The notes: a model not told the origin generated them from the letters alone. A stretch of 64,000 nucleotides of DNA from Rhizoclosmatium globosum (GCA_002104985.1 MCGO01000003.1:62001-126000); one strand, 5' to 3'; shown: positions 21,160-32,046, counted from the first letter of the stretch. A program made the numbers and translations.

Positions 21160-21591
21160 TATTATGTATATAGCTTTTTTCCATTCATTATTGTGTATAC
21201 CTGTATCTTTCGCTCAAATAAACTCAACTACGCATAAGAGCATTAAGAGCATAGTGGCGACTACAAACGGATTAACTGACCAATGAAACGGGGTGAGGGA
21301 CATTTGCCTCCAGTCAGAATGAAAAAACCAGATTGGCCTCTGTAGCCACGTGATGAAGGGGACGGAAATCCGAGAGCCAATGGCAATCGAGGGAGTGAGG
21401 GATTTTTGCGAGGGATGAAAGTGAAAAACAGCAGAAATCACTCACAAACAGCTCAACGATGACCAATGTACGTTCTTCCTTCCTCACTGCCCTTCCCTCG
21501 CCTCAACCTCAATCCTCTGTGTGTGATATGTTCGCATTCTCTCTCTACACTTTGAGCGCCTCTGACTTCGGTGTCTGATCTAAAACAACAG
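21160..21591. other. Intergenic; possible tiny first exon of gene 9
   Basis: At 21459 an ATG ACC AAT is followed by a strong donor GTACGT. An acceptor (ACAACAG) ends at 21591, just before the in-frame ATG of gene 9, giving a possible 9-nt first exon (M-T-N). Tiny first exons also occur in the 52.1-53.3 kb and 32.0-38.4 kb genes. Nothing else is recognised. Confidence 0.35.
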
Positions 21592-22188
21592 ATGCAACCC
21601 AACTCTCCCCAAGAAAGCAACTGTCCAACTCCAGAGCTCTCGTCTTCTGCATCATGGAGCTACCGCCTACCCACTCCACCTGCTTCTCTGGTCCCACAAG
21701 TCAGCCTCATGACCCCGTCAGTGTCCAGCCCAGTGTCACTGCCACCCCTCTCGCAAGTCCTCTCCAACCTCCAAAACACACCGTTTACTCTGCCTCCAAG
21801 ACCAGTCTACATGATCCCAAGTCCACGAGCATCGCCACCATGCATCACTCTAACCAACTCACCACCCGTGTGCATAAACCCCCCCATCCGTTATCAAGTT
21901 CCAGTCCCATGTCAAGTCTCGGAAGTAGATGATTCGACTGAGAAATTTAAATTGACAATGTATCAGTTGAATATGCTCAAAGAAATCTATGCCAAGAACG
22001 AGACACCGTCTGTTGCGTTGTATGACAGGATATCTGAACGACTGGGGGTTCCTAGAAAGTTTTTGTTGACTTGGTAAGTTTGTTGATTGTTTTTTTGACC
22101 ATGAATCTGATTCGGTATTGACTTTCATTGGGATAGGTTCCGTCACAGGAGGGCGAAGGAGAGACGGGATATCGCAAAGTCCAAGTAA
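21592..22188 (+). CDS. Homeobox gene 9: small homeodomain protein with H51
   Basis: 177 residues, join(21592..22073, 22137..22188), possibly plus a 9-nt first exon at 21459. The N-terminus is Pro/Ser-rich. The homeodomain (about 114-173) reads KFKLTMYQLNMLKEIYAKNE, SVALYDRISERLGV, and helix 3 KFLLTWFRHRRAKERR. The intron splits Trp48 (TG|GTAAGT). Helix 3 has R50 and H51 instead of Q50 and the almost invariant N51, so DNA contact should be altered or lost. Confidence 0.82.
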
Positions 22189-22425
22189 TTAACTTTGTCT
22201 TTTGTATTCCTTTACGTTTTTTGTAATATTCAATAGAGTCATTCAATTTTACGATACTCACAGATATAGAATTGATATCGTCCAAAATCCAAGGACTTGA
22301 TGTGAAGCAGAGCATGTGATCTGTGTAGTGAGTGAGCATCGGCCACTCTCATTTTTCGATCACCATTCCTCCAAAAAAATTGCTGGGAGTCTTCTGTTCC
22401 GTCGCTGATTACAACTGAAGCAGAC

Positions 22426-23392
22426 ATGGAAGCCACAACAACAAACTCAAAGACTGGCTACACTACTCAGCAAGGATACAGTCAGCACTTTTTGCCGTCT
22501 CCGCCGTATGTGAGCAAGGTGCACAGCTCGAACAATCCAATCAATTCAGTGAAGCCCTTGGCCACTCCTCCCACACCAACTCCCACATTCATCTACGCAC
22601 CACCACCAACCGAACAGCTTTCACACACACTACCAAACCACTTCATCGTTCCATCCCACGTGCAGCACCAGGCACACAGCCACACCGTCCAACCCCCTCT
22701 CCGCCACTTCCATCACCACGGGAAGCCCCCACCTCCAATCACAATCCCGATCATCCTCGCAAAACTACCACCAACCACTCCTCATACAACAACAACATCC
22801 CCATCTACTCCAAAAACCGCAGCATCGCTGTCTTTCACCCAAACCACAAATCCAATTACCACAACCACTTCCAAGTCACCTGACCAAAATGACCCTCTTA
22901 AAGCATCACTCAATCACAGTCACAACATGATGTATCCCACACCGCAACAAGTCAGCACACTTGTCGTTGTCACTCATAAACCGATACGCGGCACTACAAA
23001 ACCCGCAACAATCACGTCACCGACGGAATTAACGGCATCACAACACCGCCTCCTCGAAAAGATATACAAAACACATCCAGCACCGTCACGGGACACAATG
23101 AAACGGGTATCAGACCGAATGGGAGTTGCGATGCGGGCTATATCAGGATGGTGAGATAGATTTTTCTCATAATTTTTAAATTGGATGACTGATTTGGAAT
23201 TGAACACTGTGCAGGTTCCAGATGAAGCGACGGGAAGAGAGGAAACGGGTTGAGGAGGAAAGGAGAGGGAAGTCGGGCAATGGTGATTTGTATATAGTTC
23301 ATCGGCCCGACCGCGATGAAACGAGGACAGAGAGTGTAAAGAGGCAGGGAGATGTTAGACCGTTTGTTATGAGGATTGAAGCTTTGATTTGA
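22426..23392 (+). CDS. Homeobox gene 10: divergent homeodomain (G47, M51), C-terminal ALI motif
   Basis: 300 residues, join(22426..23150, 23215..23392). The N-terminus is Thr/Pro/His-rich. The homeodomain at about 195-254 reads SPTELTASQHRLLEKIYKTH, RDTMKRVSDRMGV, and helix 3 AISGWFQMKRREERKR, with the intron splitting Trp48 (TG|GTGAGA). N51 is Met. The C-terminus RPFVMRIEALI resembles MSxxALI of gene 8. Genes 8-10 look like one tandem sub-block. Confidence 0.84.
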
Positions 23393-23898
23393 ATCAAGAC
23401 GTGTTTTTTTTGACAGAACGGTTGTTTGATAGGCACAGAGGATATTATTTTGTTGGTTCATTACTGTAGAATATTTTGTAAAATAGATATAGATTCACGT
23501 TCTGCTTACTATGATCCTAATCACAAAGCTACATTACATCAGCCAAATTTAGGGGGGTTAGAATCTTCTTAGGGCTTAGAAACATATAAAACATTCAACT
23601 TGATAGATTCACATGTTTTTATATTATATATAAACGTAAACTCTTTGATTTGTGATGATAAGAAAGTATTTCTCATCAAATTAAAAGTATTTGTAAACAA
23701 ACAACTTTAATTCTGTGAATGAAAGAGTAGAAGATGGCGTTGAAGTGATCCTGTACTTGTCTCCCTCGTCCAACTCACACTCAAAGAAAGAAGCAGTGTA
23801 ATGGAGATGGAATTGGAGGCGGGAGGACACAAGAATTTTTGCCATTTTCCATTGCGATAATAATTTTTCATCCCATTTGCCAAGAACAACTTTCAAAG
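23393..23898. other. Intergenic, no gene seen
   Basis: About 500 AT-rich bases between homeobox genes 10 and 11, with runs such as TATATTATATATAAA near 23620-23633. No coding or RNA feature is recognised. Confidence 0.45.
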
Positions 23899-24648
23899 AT
23901 GAACACACACACTGCTTCCCACGCACCTGCGCTGATGCCCGCCACTACGAAGCCCAAAGTGTTTGATGCGCTGTCGCTTCTTGCTGAGTCAGCGGCGCTT
24001 GTTGAGCATGAATTGGGACTGACGCCGTCACCAACCGAGTCGTCCACTTTCACGCACACGCACTCGCCATCGCCATCGCCACGTCTGACTCACTCTCTGC
24101 GTTCGACTGCTTCGCCTGGCGCCACCGTCTCGACAACCACCGCCGCCTCCGCTGCGACTGTGACTGTGACTCACCGAGCCTCTCCATCAGCATCTATTGA
24201 CCACCACCACCTTCATTTGACAAGACAACCGGCCCCAACCACAGCCACAGCCACAACCTCAACCTCCGTCTTTATTCTTCCACCAACAAACGGCGCCGTC
24301 CGTGCAACAAAGCCGCAGATCGCAGTCCTCGCCCGTGTCTTCAAAACGACCCCTCTGCCCTCAACCGAAATGCAGAAGGAGCTCGCTCAGAGCGTTGGTA
24401 TGACCGTGGCTCAAGTCAGGAACTGGTTCCAGAACAACAGGGCAAAAGTGCGAAGGGAGGAGAAGGAGAAGGGTGTCAATGATAATGATGATGGTGCCAA
24501 GAAACGAAGACTCAATAACCAGCCTCCACATCCACCCTCAACTCCTCCTTCCTTTTCTTACCAACCTGCTTCTTTTTCTTTTACTCCTTCTTATCCACCA
24601 GCATCAACATCTGCAAACTCGATGAGTATAGCATCACTTCTTTGTTGA
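23899..24648 (+). CDS. Homeobox gene 11: RATK/N47 subfamily homeodomain protein
   Basis: 249 residues from ATG 23899 (MNTHTASHAPALMPATTKPK), intronless. Residues 1-120 are Thr/Ser/Ala-rich. The N-arm signature FILPPTNGAVRATKPQ leads into the homeodomain (about 129-188): VLARVFKTTPLPSTEMQKEL and helix 3 QVRNWFQNNRAKVRRE (N47, W48, Q50, N51). The C-terminus is SANSMSIASLLC, a variant of the MSIxALI ending of genes 13 and 14. Confidence 0.9.
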   Translation: MNTHTASHAPALMPATTKPKVFDALSLLAESAALVEHELGLTPSPTESSTFTHTHSPSPSPRLTHSLRSTASPGATVSTTTAASAATVTVTHRASPSASIDHHHLHLTRQPAPTTATATTSTSVFILPPTNGAVRATKPQIAVLARVFKTTPLPSTEMQKELAQSVGMTVAQVRNWFQNNRAKVRREEKEKGVNDNDDGAKKRRLNNQPPHPPSTPPSFSYQPASFSFTPSYPPASTSANSMSIASLLC

Positions 24649-25502
24649 TCAATTGATGATCAATAGATGAGTAATGATATGTTACCCACCACTATCAAAC
24701 TTTGCTTCACCCACGCTGTATTTAGAAGCTCTTTCTTATTCAAATAAATGTCAACCCGCTTTTTGCATATCAGTTGTCCGTTTTTTTCGTCAGACACAGA
24801 TCACAAGACGGGTTCGGGTGAGAGAAGTGAGCATCAAAAATGGTTATCGGCGCAGTGAGAGGGCTTCGGTGCTCAACGCAGTGAATGCACTTTCGTGAAT
24901 TATACAATTGACAATCCTCTCCCGTTGCTTTTTTTGTATTGAGTGAAGGAAGAGCGAAATATCCCAACGCATTGAAGCGCAGTTCGATTAAGTGAGCGTT
25001 TGAAAAAACTTGTATCAGTAAATCTACACAATCGATAATGATGTGACGATGAAGGGGGGGAAATGTTTTCAGTTTGGAACCAAGCCAATCAATGTCATTC
25101 TACCCTATATTTTCCGGAAGATATTCCAGAAGATCTCCATTCAAAGTGGAGATGGAAGGGGGCGCCACTATTATTAGGGGGGAGGGGGGGGGACGAGCCC
25201 CCCCTTCCTTCCCCCCTAAAAACCCCCCTCGAACCCCCCCCCTTTTTGACAATGGTTGTGATGTTGGGCTTTGTTAATATGTGTGCTCTTAATACCGTAT
25301 TAGTTAATTGTAACTTCTATGCTCTCAACCAGTTCCGTAGTCTATCCAGTAGGGAGTACTCCAACAGATGTGAACATCCGTAGTTCGAATCCAGAGTTGA
25401 AATCAATAAGAAGTTTTACTCAGAATAAGTTACAATGGAGATGGAAGACGAGAAGAGATAATGGATGGAGATGGAAGACGATCTGGAAGACGAGCTTCAT
25501 GA
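24649..25502. other. Intergenic with repeats
   Basis: About 850 bases. They contain a G/C homopolymer hairpin (25156-25250, listed separately) and short copies of GGAGATGGAAG (near 25149, 25437 and 25466). No gene is supported. A TTCGAATCC word near 25384 was checked as a tRNA T-loop and rejected. Confidence 0.45.
25156..25250. repeat. G-run/C-run imperfect palindrome
   Basis: Runs of 5-8 G (GGGGGCGCC, TTAGGGGGG, AGGGGGGGG) are followed after a short spacer by runs of 6-9 C (GCCCCCCC, CCCCCCTAA). The outer ends TTAGGGGGG and CCCCCCTAA are mutually complementary. It could form a hairpin or G-quadruplex. It may be the remnant of a mobile element end. Confidence 0.5.
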
Positions 25503-26106
25503 ATGCCGCATTCATTTCCCCACTTGAGCACCAATGTGTCCATTACAGTTATGAATAATACGCAATTAAAACTGTCATTACAACTAATGGCAGACAGTGA
25601 ATCAATGATCTCAGATACCTCTTCCTTCAGGTCACTCAAAACGTATCAGTCAGTCAACACAGCACAACCATCGCTTCCTTCCTTCACTGATATGGGATTC
25701 CATCTCTTTTATCTCAAATCACATCGTTACTTTGCTCTTCCATCCGAAATCGTGACCTTCCTTCCGAATTACATTCAACCAACTACAGAACAACCCGTGA
25801 AAATCGAGAGCTCTGTTGATAAATCTCCTCGTAAGCGCACCTCGCTCTTGCCAACGCAAGTTTCTGTTCTTGAAGGGGAATTCTCTCTCAACGCATATCC
25901 ATCCTATTTCAAACACTCGGAGCTGGTTACTAGATTAGCCATGTCGCGGGCACAAGTTCGGAATTGGTTTGCGGTTAGTCCTTTTGCCTGTTTCCTTTGT
26001 GGCTCACTTTGATTATCTCATTTACATCCAACAGAACCATCGGGCAAAATACCGGCGTATTGCTGAAAGACAGAAGAGAGACTCTTCAAGAGTGTATCAG
26101 AAATAA
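25503..26106 (+). CDS. Homeobox gene 12: small N47 homeodomain protein
   Basis: 180 residues, join(25503..25973, 26035..26106). ATG 25503 gives MPHSFPHLSTNVSITVMNN; later ATGs at 25551 or 25587 are possible. The homeodomain at about 108-167 reads KRTSLLPTQVSVLEGEFSLN, ELVTRLAMSR, and helix 3 QVRNWFANHRAKYRR: N47, W48, A50, N51. The intron (61 nt, GTTAGT donor) falls between codons 50 and 51 in phase 0, as in genes 13 and 15, which groups them. Confidence 0.83.
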
Positions 26107-26345
26107 GACTGATGTGGCTTGGGAAGTTGTGGCTCTTGGTGGATATTTACGGAAAATGAACTTTCATTGCTTCAATATTTAGTTTGGTGATTTTACAGAA
26201 ATGAAACCCGTTTTTCTAACTGTGGAAAGGATCTGGACCAAACCCAACAGAACAAGACACAAGGATTCGAATCGACACACAAGCCCTGGAAAAGCCCAAC
26301 CTCTTTTTGCAGTTTCAGTGACAAGCCCAAACAGAAAAAGAAGCT

Positions 26346-27443
26346 ATGAAACTGTCGGACGAGACCAACCACCACTCAGCAACCACCACACCACTGAGCC
26401 TCAACCTAGAGCCAGCTGTCAAAACGGAAAGGACAGAAGAGCAGGAAGCTGAAGTGGCAGCGACTCTGGCCATGTTCTGCCACACTTCTTCAGCATCAGC
26501 TGCAGCCGCCACCAACACCGCCAGCACCACAGACGATGCCCGTCTTCCTTCACCGCCACATAGCACACTCGGACCCTCTTTCAACAGCCACGAACATCAC
26601 CATCACTACAACCACAGCACCTCACATTCAACGACAAGCCGCCTCCATTCGCATCCCGCCCACGAAACCCACTTGCACCCTTCCACAATCCCACCATATC
26701 AAATCCAAACACAGCTCTACCACCAAGAAGCTCCGCCGCACCACTATATGAACCAGCCCCTCCCTCCCTCAAATCACAACACACAACAAGCCCACCAGAT
26801 ACATCACCACCAACAACACCACCTTCCAACCACTCACCAACCTGCATACCCACGCACAACAGTCCCCGACCGCCGTCCACAACTATTCCTCACCCCACCA
26901 ACAACCGGCTGCCTCCGCACAACAAAACCGCAACAAGCAGTTCTCCATGCCGAATTCGCTGCAAACCCGAACCCACCCGGCCCAAAGCAACAAGAAATCG
27001 CGGACCGCATTGGAATGAAAAAGAGCACGGTCCGGAACTGGTTTCAGGTGTGTATCCTTTTGGAGGCGCTCACATTTGAAAAAATTCCTTTCCCTGTGAT
27101 TTCTAAACAACCTTGGATAATCTAGAATGCACGGTCTAAAGCGCGGAAAGCGGCGGAAGCACTTGCAAACCCTCATCTGCAGCAGGAGTACCAGCAAGGA
27201 GGCGACAGCGGAAGCGAAGTCGGGTCGAACGTTGGATCCACGCTTTCGTTTGCGGATTCAAGCGTTCTTGGGTCTTCACAGGTTTCTATGAACGTGGGTC
27301 CATCGTTCGTGGGGCAACCGATGCAACAGCAGCAGCAGCAAGTGTATTACTCACAAAATCATGTTCAACAAGCGACACAGCCACAGCCGGTGGAGAGGGA
27401 GGCACGGTCGGTAAATGTAATGAGCATTTCTGCACTGATTTAG
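26346..27443 (+). CDS. Homeobox gene 13: RATK-type N47 homeodomain, MSIxALI C-terminus
   Basis: 339 residues, join(26346..27047, 27126..27443). The N-terminal half is His/Gln/Pro-rich. The signature QLFLTPPTTGCLRTTKPQ precedes the homeodomain (about 185-244): VLHAEFAANPNPPGPKQQEI and helix 3 TVRNWFQNARSKARK. The intron sits exactly between Q50 and N51 (phase 0). The tail is Gln/Ser-rich and ends VNVMSISALI. Confidence 0.9.
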
Positions 27444-27771
27444 ATGGGCTTTTGGCATTCGTTTTTTTCTTTTCATTATGGTTCTGGGGTAATCACAAAA
27501 TACATGTTTTCCACGCTACTTCACGTGGTGTCTTCTGATTGGACAAGTGCCACAAGGCTTTCGGTAAGAACTATAATGAGCTGTTGGGACAAGTGTGGCT
27601 ATAGGGTTGAAGAGTGAGTAATGAAGGATGTTTCAGTTTGAATGTGCCAAGGAAGGCGGAGAAAACAAATGTTGTTGGACAACAATTCGGCTTTGTGTCG
27701 GCTTGTGAAATGAATCTCCCGACTCCTTTCTCCTCTTTTGTTACAATTCAAAGCGAAAAATCAGATATCGA
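27444..27771. other. Intergenic, no gene seen
   Basis: 328 bases holding the 3' end of gene 13 and the promoter and leader of gene 14. No other feature is recognised. Confidence 0.45.
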
Positions 27772-29094
27772 ATGGATCCACCCACTTTGGCTACAGCTAC
27801 AGTGCCTCCGCAGCATTGCGAACCTATGGCTGTACAATCCAGTCGAGTTGGGCCATTATCTGTTCATAGTGACACCGCCTCTCAACTTACGCCTCCAACA
27901 TCAGAAGTGGGAACACTTAACCAAAGAGCCCCGAACTTTAATAGCCTTCCATCTATTCGAGCACAGTTTGCTACTGCTCATCCAACGCCGTTGATGCCGC
28001 AGGCAAGTGCAAGAGTTTCAAACACTTACCAGCCTCTATTTCACCAACCGTTGGTTGCTCCACCGACCTTGCATATGGCAAATCATATTATTCGAAACGA
28101 TTGCCATCCATACCAACGCCCACATCACACGCAACAGCAGCACTATTCTTCAGGACCATCACAACAATCTCTGCCAAGACCACCACCATCCCAAGCCCAA
28201 CACCACCAACACCACCAACACCAACCAGTTCATCAGCACCCGCATTATGCTCATCCGCAGTCTCAAATATATCGCCCCATTCAACATCCACATCCATACA
28301 CGCACCAACAAACTCGGCCACTGTATCATACTCATCCAACCACCGCCTCCAGTGTCTTGCACTCAAGCCAAACTAATACCCATGCATCGCAACCACAACC
28401 ACCACCATCCTCGATACTCCCAAAAATCCCTTCACCCCGCCTCACAACACGAACCTACAAATCCCGTAAACCAAAACCAGACGGCCCACAAGTCTTTCTC
28501 ACGCCACCAACAAGCGGTTCTATCCGTGCAACAAAGCCAGTTGAGTCCCAAAACATATTTACTAATCTATTTATCCTCAAACTGACTTACTTTACAAAAA
28601 AAAAACAGCAACTCAACGTCTTGTACAAGATCTTTGCAGAGAACCCTATGCCAAGCGGTGAGATGCATGCGGCGATTGGGTTACGAATCGGTATGAAAAA
28701 GAGTACAGTTCGAAACTGGTTCCAGAACCAGCGTGCCAAGGCCAAGAAACAGCAAACGGAGGGACACGATGATCAGACGACTGCTTATATTGGGGATTTG
28801 AATTGGAATGGGGCTGAGGGTGAGACTGCTGCTGGGGGTGTGAGTAGTTTGATATCGACGGCGAACGGACATGACGATGTCGAGAGATTTGAAAAGTGTT
28901 TTGAAGGGTTTAAACAGGAGTATGATTCGACTGTTGAGGAGGAGGAGGGGTATGAAGGGGAAGGCGATGCAGATTCGTCGCCACCAGCTTCTGAACTTGC
29001 ACCTTCCTCGTTGGTTAGTGAGGCAACAAACATATTGGCTCTTTCTGAATCAAGGAGACGGCCGCATATTATGTCTATTGATGCTTTGATATGA
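27772..29094 (+). CDS. Homeobox gene 14: RATK-type N47 homeodomain, MSIxALI C-terminus
   Basis: 417 residues, join(27772..28539, 28609..29094). The 69-nt intron (GTTGAGT ... AAAAACAG) is in frame without a stop. Splicing is favoured because TKP|QLNVLYKIF then aligns exactly with relatives. The N-terminus is His/Gln/Pro-rich. The signature QVFLTPPTSGSIRATKP leads into the homeodomain (about 246-305), with helix 3 TVRNWFQNQRAKAKKQ. An acidic Glu/Gly region follows and the end is RRPHIMSIDALI. If the intron is retained, a 23-residue insertion would break helix 1. Confidence 0.88.
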   Translation: MDPPTLATATVPPQHCEPMAVQSSRVGPLSVHSDTASQLTPPTSEVGTLNQRAPNFNSLPSIRAQFATAHPTPLMPQASARVSNTYQPLFHQPLVAPPTLHMANHIIRNDCHPYQRPHHTQQQHYSSGPSQQSLPRPPPSQAQHHQHHQHQPVHQHPHYAHPQSQIYRPIQHPHPYTHQQTRPLYHTHPTTASSVLHSSQTNTHASQPQPPPSSILPKIPSPRLTTRTYKSRKPKPDGPQVFLTPPTSGSIRATKPVESQNIFTNLFILKLTYFTKKKQQLNVLYKIFAENPMPSGEMHAAIGLRIGMKKSTVRNWFQNQRAKAKKQQTEGHDDQTTAYIGDLNWNGAEGETAAGGVSSLISTANGHDDVERFEKCFEGFKQEYDSTVEEEEGYEGEGDADSSPPASELAPSSLVSEATNILALSESRRRPHIMSIDALI

Positions 29095-29483
29095 AACATA
29101 AATACATTTCTAATACAACATTTGTCATTGCTGACCATTCTATTAACAATTCAGAGCTTTTAACGCTGTCTTGGCGGTCTTGGTGGCAATTATGAGATTT
29201 ATGATTTGTGAGATGAAACAAGTTTTAATCAAACAAGTTGCCAAGAAACCGCTAAAATTGTTCCAAAATTGGCCTTCAATCAGCCCCGGGCGACGTTTGT
29301 TCCCTGCGGAGTTGAAGAATAGAGAATACAATGGTATCAGCTGGTAGCGAGAGGGAGCAATTGTGTCAAAGTGGTAAGTACGATAAGAAACAACAATTTC
29401 TTGGCAGGCTTCCCACTTGTTCCATTTTGAAATGGGTGTTCTATTGGTCAATTTTCCATCGTAAAATTTGTTCCAAGAAAAAC
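29095..29483. other. Intergenic, no gene seen
   Basis: 389 bases between genes 14 and 15. An in-frame ATG at 29331 could extend gene 15 by 51 residues, but that sequence is Trp/Phe/Cys-rich and unlike the gene family. Confidence 0.45.
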
Positions 29484-30605
29484 ATGACGAGCCACACACA
29501 TCCAACACCAACAGCAACAGCAACACCAATTGGGAGCAGAGGCGATGCGCTGTCAATGCTCAGTGTTGCGGCAGCGGCAGCTGTTGGGTCAGCAGAGGCG
29601 GGACAAGGGCCGAAGCTGCCGTCGTTCGGGGCTGCCTTTGGGGCGATCGCAGCGGCCTATCCTGTTCCATCGCCGCTTTCTGGTCAGATGAGTCAAATGA
29701 GTCAAGCGGAACAAGCAAGACAACAGTCCACGGCGGCGGCGGTTGGAACCAGTCACCAAGGCCAACAGAGACTGCCATTCAACCAACCACAGCCGCCCAT
29801 CCACCACCACCACCACCACCACCCCTTCCAGCACCACCACAACCAGCACCAGCACAACTACCACCAACAAGTTCAACACCACCCACAAGTCTATGCTAGC
29901 TCGCAGGCGCTGCGTCATCCCCAGCACAGCCGCCCTCAAAGCCACCCTGATGCCCACCGCTCACCAACCACCACTCAACAACGTTTTATGGTTCCACCTA
30001 CAAGCGGATGCGTTAGAGCTACAAGAGCCCAGCTCAAGGTCCTCGAGGCTATTTTTGCCGAGAACCCGCTGCCATCCACTCAAATGCACAACTCCATCGC
30101 CGAACGTATTAATATGAGCAAGCAGTCTGTGCGTAACTGGTTTCAGGTGTGTACTCTGTTTTCTTGGTGCATTTTTTGTTGCATGAAACTCAATCACTAA
30201 TCATCTTCTTATATTTAGAATCAAAGAGCCAAAGTACGACGTGCTGCAAATGAGGGTGACAAGGATGCTGCCGTAAAAGTAGCACTTCTTAACCAAATCC
30301 AGATGGAGCGTACTCAAATGAAATATGCTGCTCCTCCCCCATCTAATTCTCCCACACTGTCACATGAACCGGTTTCTCCAATTTCTCATAACGAGCCATC
30401 TAACCAAGAACTGCCCAAGCAAGAGCCAGCTCACACTTACCCACCATCATTTGTCATTCCAAGCTCTTCATCCATCAGCTCTACATATCCATCATATTCA
30501 CATTCATCTTATCACTATCACCAATCGTCTTTGTCAGCAACGCCATCATCTTCTTCGACCCCTCCCAATACATCACCACATTCAATCATGACACTTGTGA
30601 TATGA
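29484..30605 (+). CDS. Homeobox gene 15: RATK-type N47 homeodomain protein
   Basis: 349 residues from ATG 29484 (MTSHTHPTPTATATP), join(29484..30146, 30219..30605). The N-terminus is Ala-rich, then His/Gln-rich (a run of nine His). The signature RFMVPPTSGCVRATRAQ precedes the homeodomain (about 172-231): VLEAIFAENPLPSTQMHNSI and helix 3 SVRNWFQNQRAKVRR. The intron lies between Q50 and N51 in phase 0. The Ser/Pro/Tyr-rich tail ends SPHSIMTLVI, a weak version of the C-terminal motif. Confidence 0.9.
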
Positions 30606-30941
30606 TCATCATGATGTAAGACGTAAAATGTAATATGTAAGAATGTTACTTGGAAGTGTACATTATACCAATAGCAAAATAAATGCCTTTCAGTTCGTAA
30701 TTTCGACTTGTATTCGATTGAGTTGTTTGACAGACACCTCACTCAGTATGTTCCTTCACTTCATCCCCACAAATGAACTAGATTCACGTAGATGCCCATC
30801 AGTGCAATCTTATAATCCTTGTAACCGCCATTCCTCAACAACTCAACAAGAAGCGTGCACTGACATCAGTGTCTTGCTTTGGGTCAAGCCCAAATGTGAC
30901 AAAGCCAAAGAATTGCACTTTCTTTCTCAAAACTCGGTTGC
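30606..30941. other. Intergenic, no gene seen
   Basis: 336 bases with the 3' end of gene 15 (AATAAA near 30678) and the promoter of gene 16. Nothing else is recognised. Confidence 0.45.
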
Positions 30942-31650
30942 ATGAGCCAAGAACAACAACAAAACGAGGCCGAAATGAATGCCTTATCGTCACTTCTATC
31001 CCTACGATACGCCGAATCCCCGCAGATACCTTCCACAGTCTCCTGTGCACAGTCTCCGCGTGCCGAACGGTCAAGTCCCACCTCATCAGCAAACAACAAC
31101 CCTGTACCTCCCCACTCTTCCGAATCCTCAATCAACACTCCCACGCGGGCCTCACTACTGATGCCTGAGACCCTGCACCCTTCCACCAGTCCGATCAATC
31201 CGCAAGCCACACATACACACCATCCTCCTTCCACTCGAACCCGCCGAAACAAACACTATGTATTACCCACACATATACAAGGCACTGAGCAGCGCTTTCT
31301 CACGCCTCCAACAAGCGGGAACAGGCGCCCCTCGCGAGCGCAGACAGCTATTCTTGAACGGATTTTCAGTGACGAGACGGTGGAGCCTAATGACGAGGAA
31401 GTTGATTCTATTTCTCGGAGAGTTGGAGGCCTTTCGAATGAGGTTGTTGCGAAATGGTTTTTGTATGTTTTTTGTGTTCCATCTTGTGTGGTGCAATTTA
31501 AAAGGTTTTGCTGACTTCTTGTGTCTTTTGCGTTTGTTTAGGAACCGTCGTATGCGATTGGATCGTGAGGAAAAGAGAAGTGGTTCGTCGTTTGAGGATA
31601 GGAAAGAGTCGCCGTCCCATACTGTATCAAAACATGAAAATGAAGAATGA
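30942..31650 (+). CDS. Homeobox gene 16: divergent member with K47, L50 and a 2-residue insertion
   Basis: 209 residues, join(30942..31462, 31542..31650). The signature QRFLTPPTSGNRRPSRAQ places it in the RATK group. The domain continues AILERIFSDETVEPNDEEVD, then GGLSNEVVAKWFLNRRMRLDRE. Compared with its relatives there are two extra residues before helix 3. By alignment to W48, helix 3 has K47, W48, L50, N51. The intron splits codon 50 (phase 2), one base away from the phase-0 site of genes 12, 13 and 15. Sub-optimal binding or drift is likely. It ends the first array. Confidence 0.8.
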
Positions 31651-32046
31651 AATTCATCATAGCCCATATGTGGAATATAATGGATAAAATGGTTCATTAC
31701 CTGCATTCAACTCACTCAAATTGAACTTACACAAAACGAACGATTTTTTTATTTGTTTTTTCATTATAATGAGGCCAGACGAGAGAAACAATGAGGCCCT
31801 GGTTTAAACGTAAATGAGGTCAATTCGGAAATAAGAGGCACGGAACAGCACAGTTGCTTCCTGTAATCTAAACGGCATTAAGACATCCTTTCTCAGAAAA
31901 CCCAACAAAACGAAGAGTTAAATCTAGGAATATCTTTTAAACCATCTAGAAAACAAGAAACAAAAGCTCATAAAAACAAAGAAATAAGACGGAAGACAGA
32001 AAACAAGAGAACAAACACAACAGAATTACAGGGAGATGGCGACGGC
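31651..32046. other. Convergent intergenic, no gene seen
   Basis: 396 AT-rich bases between the 3' ends of homeobox gene 16 and the leucine-rich/repeat gene. They probably hold both 3' untranslated regions. Confidence 0.45.

Noticed and set aside
25320..25400. Possible tRNA around a TTCGAATCC word
   Set aside because: The bases flanking the loop do not pair into a T-stem, and no acceptor stem or D-arm could be drawn.
24649..25502. CRISPR array or insertion sequence
   Set aside because: No regular direct repeats with spacers and no transposase frame are present. The GGAGATGGAAG copies are few and irregular.
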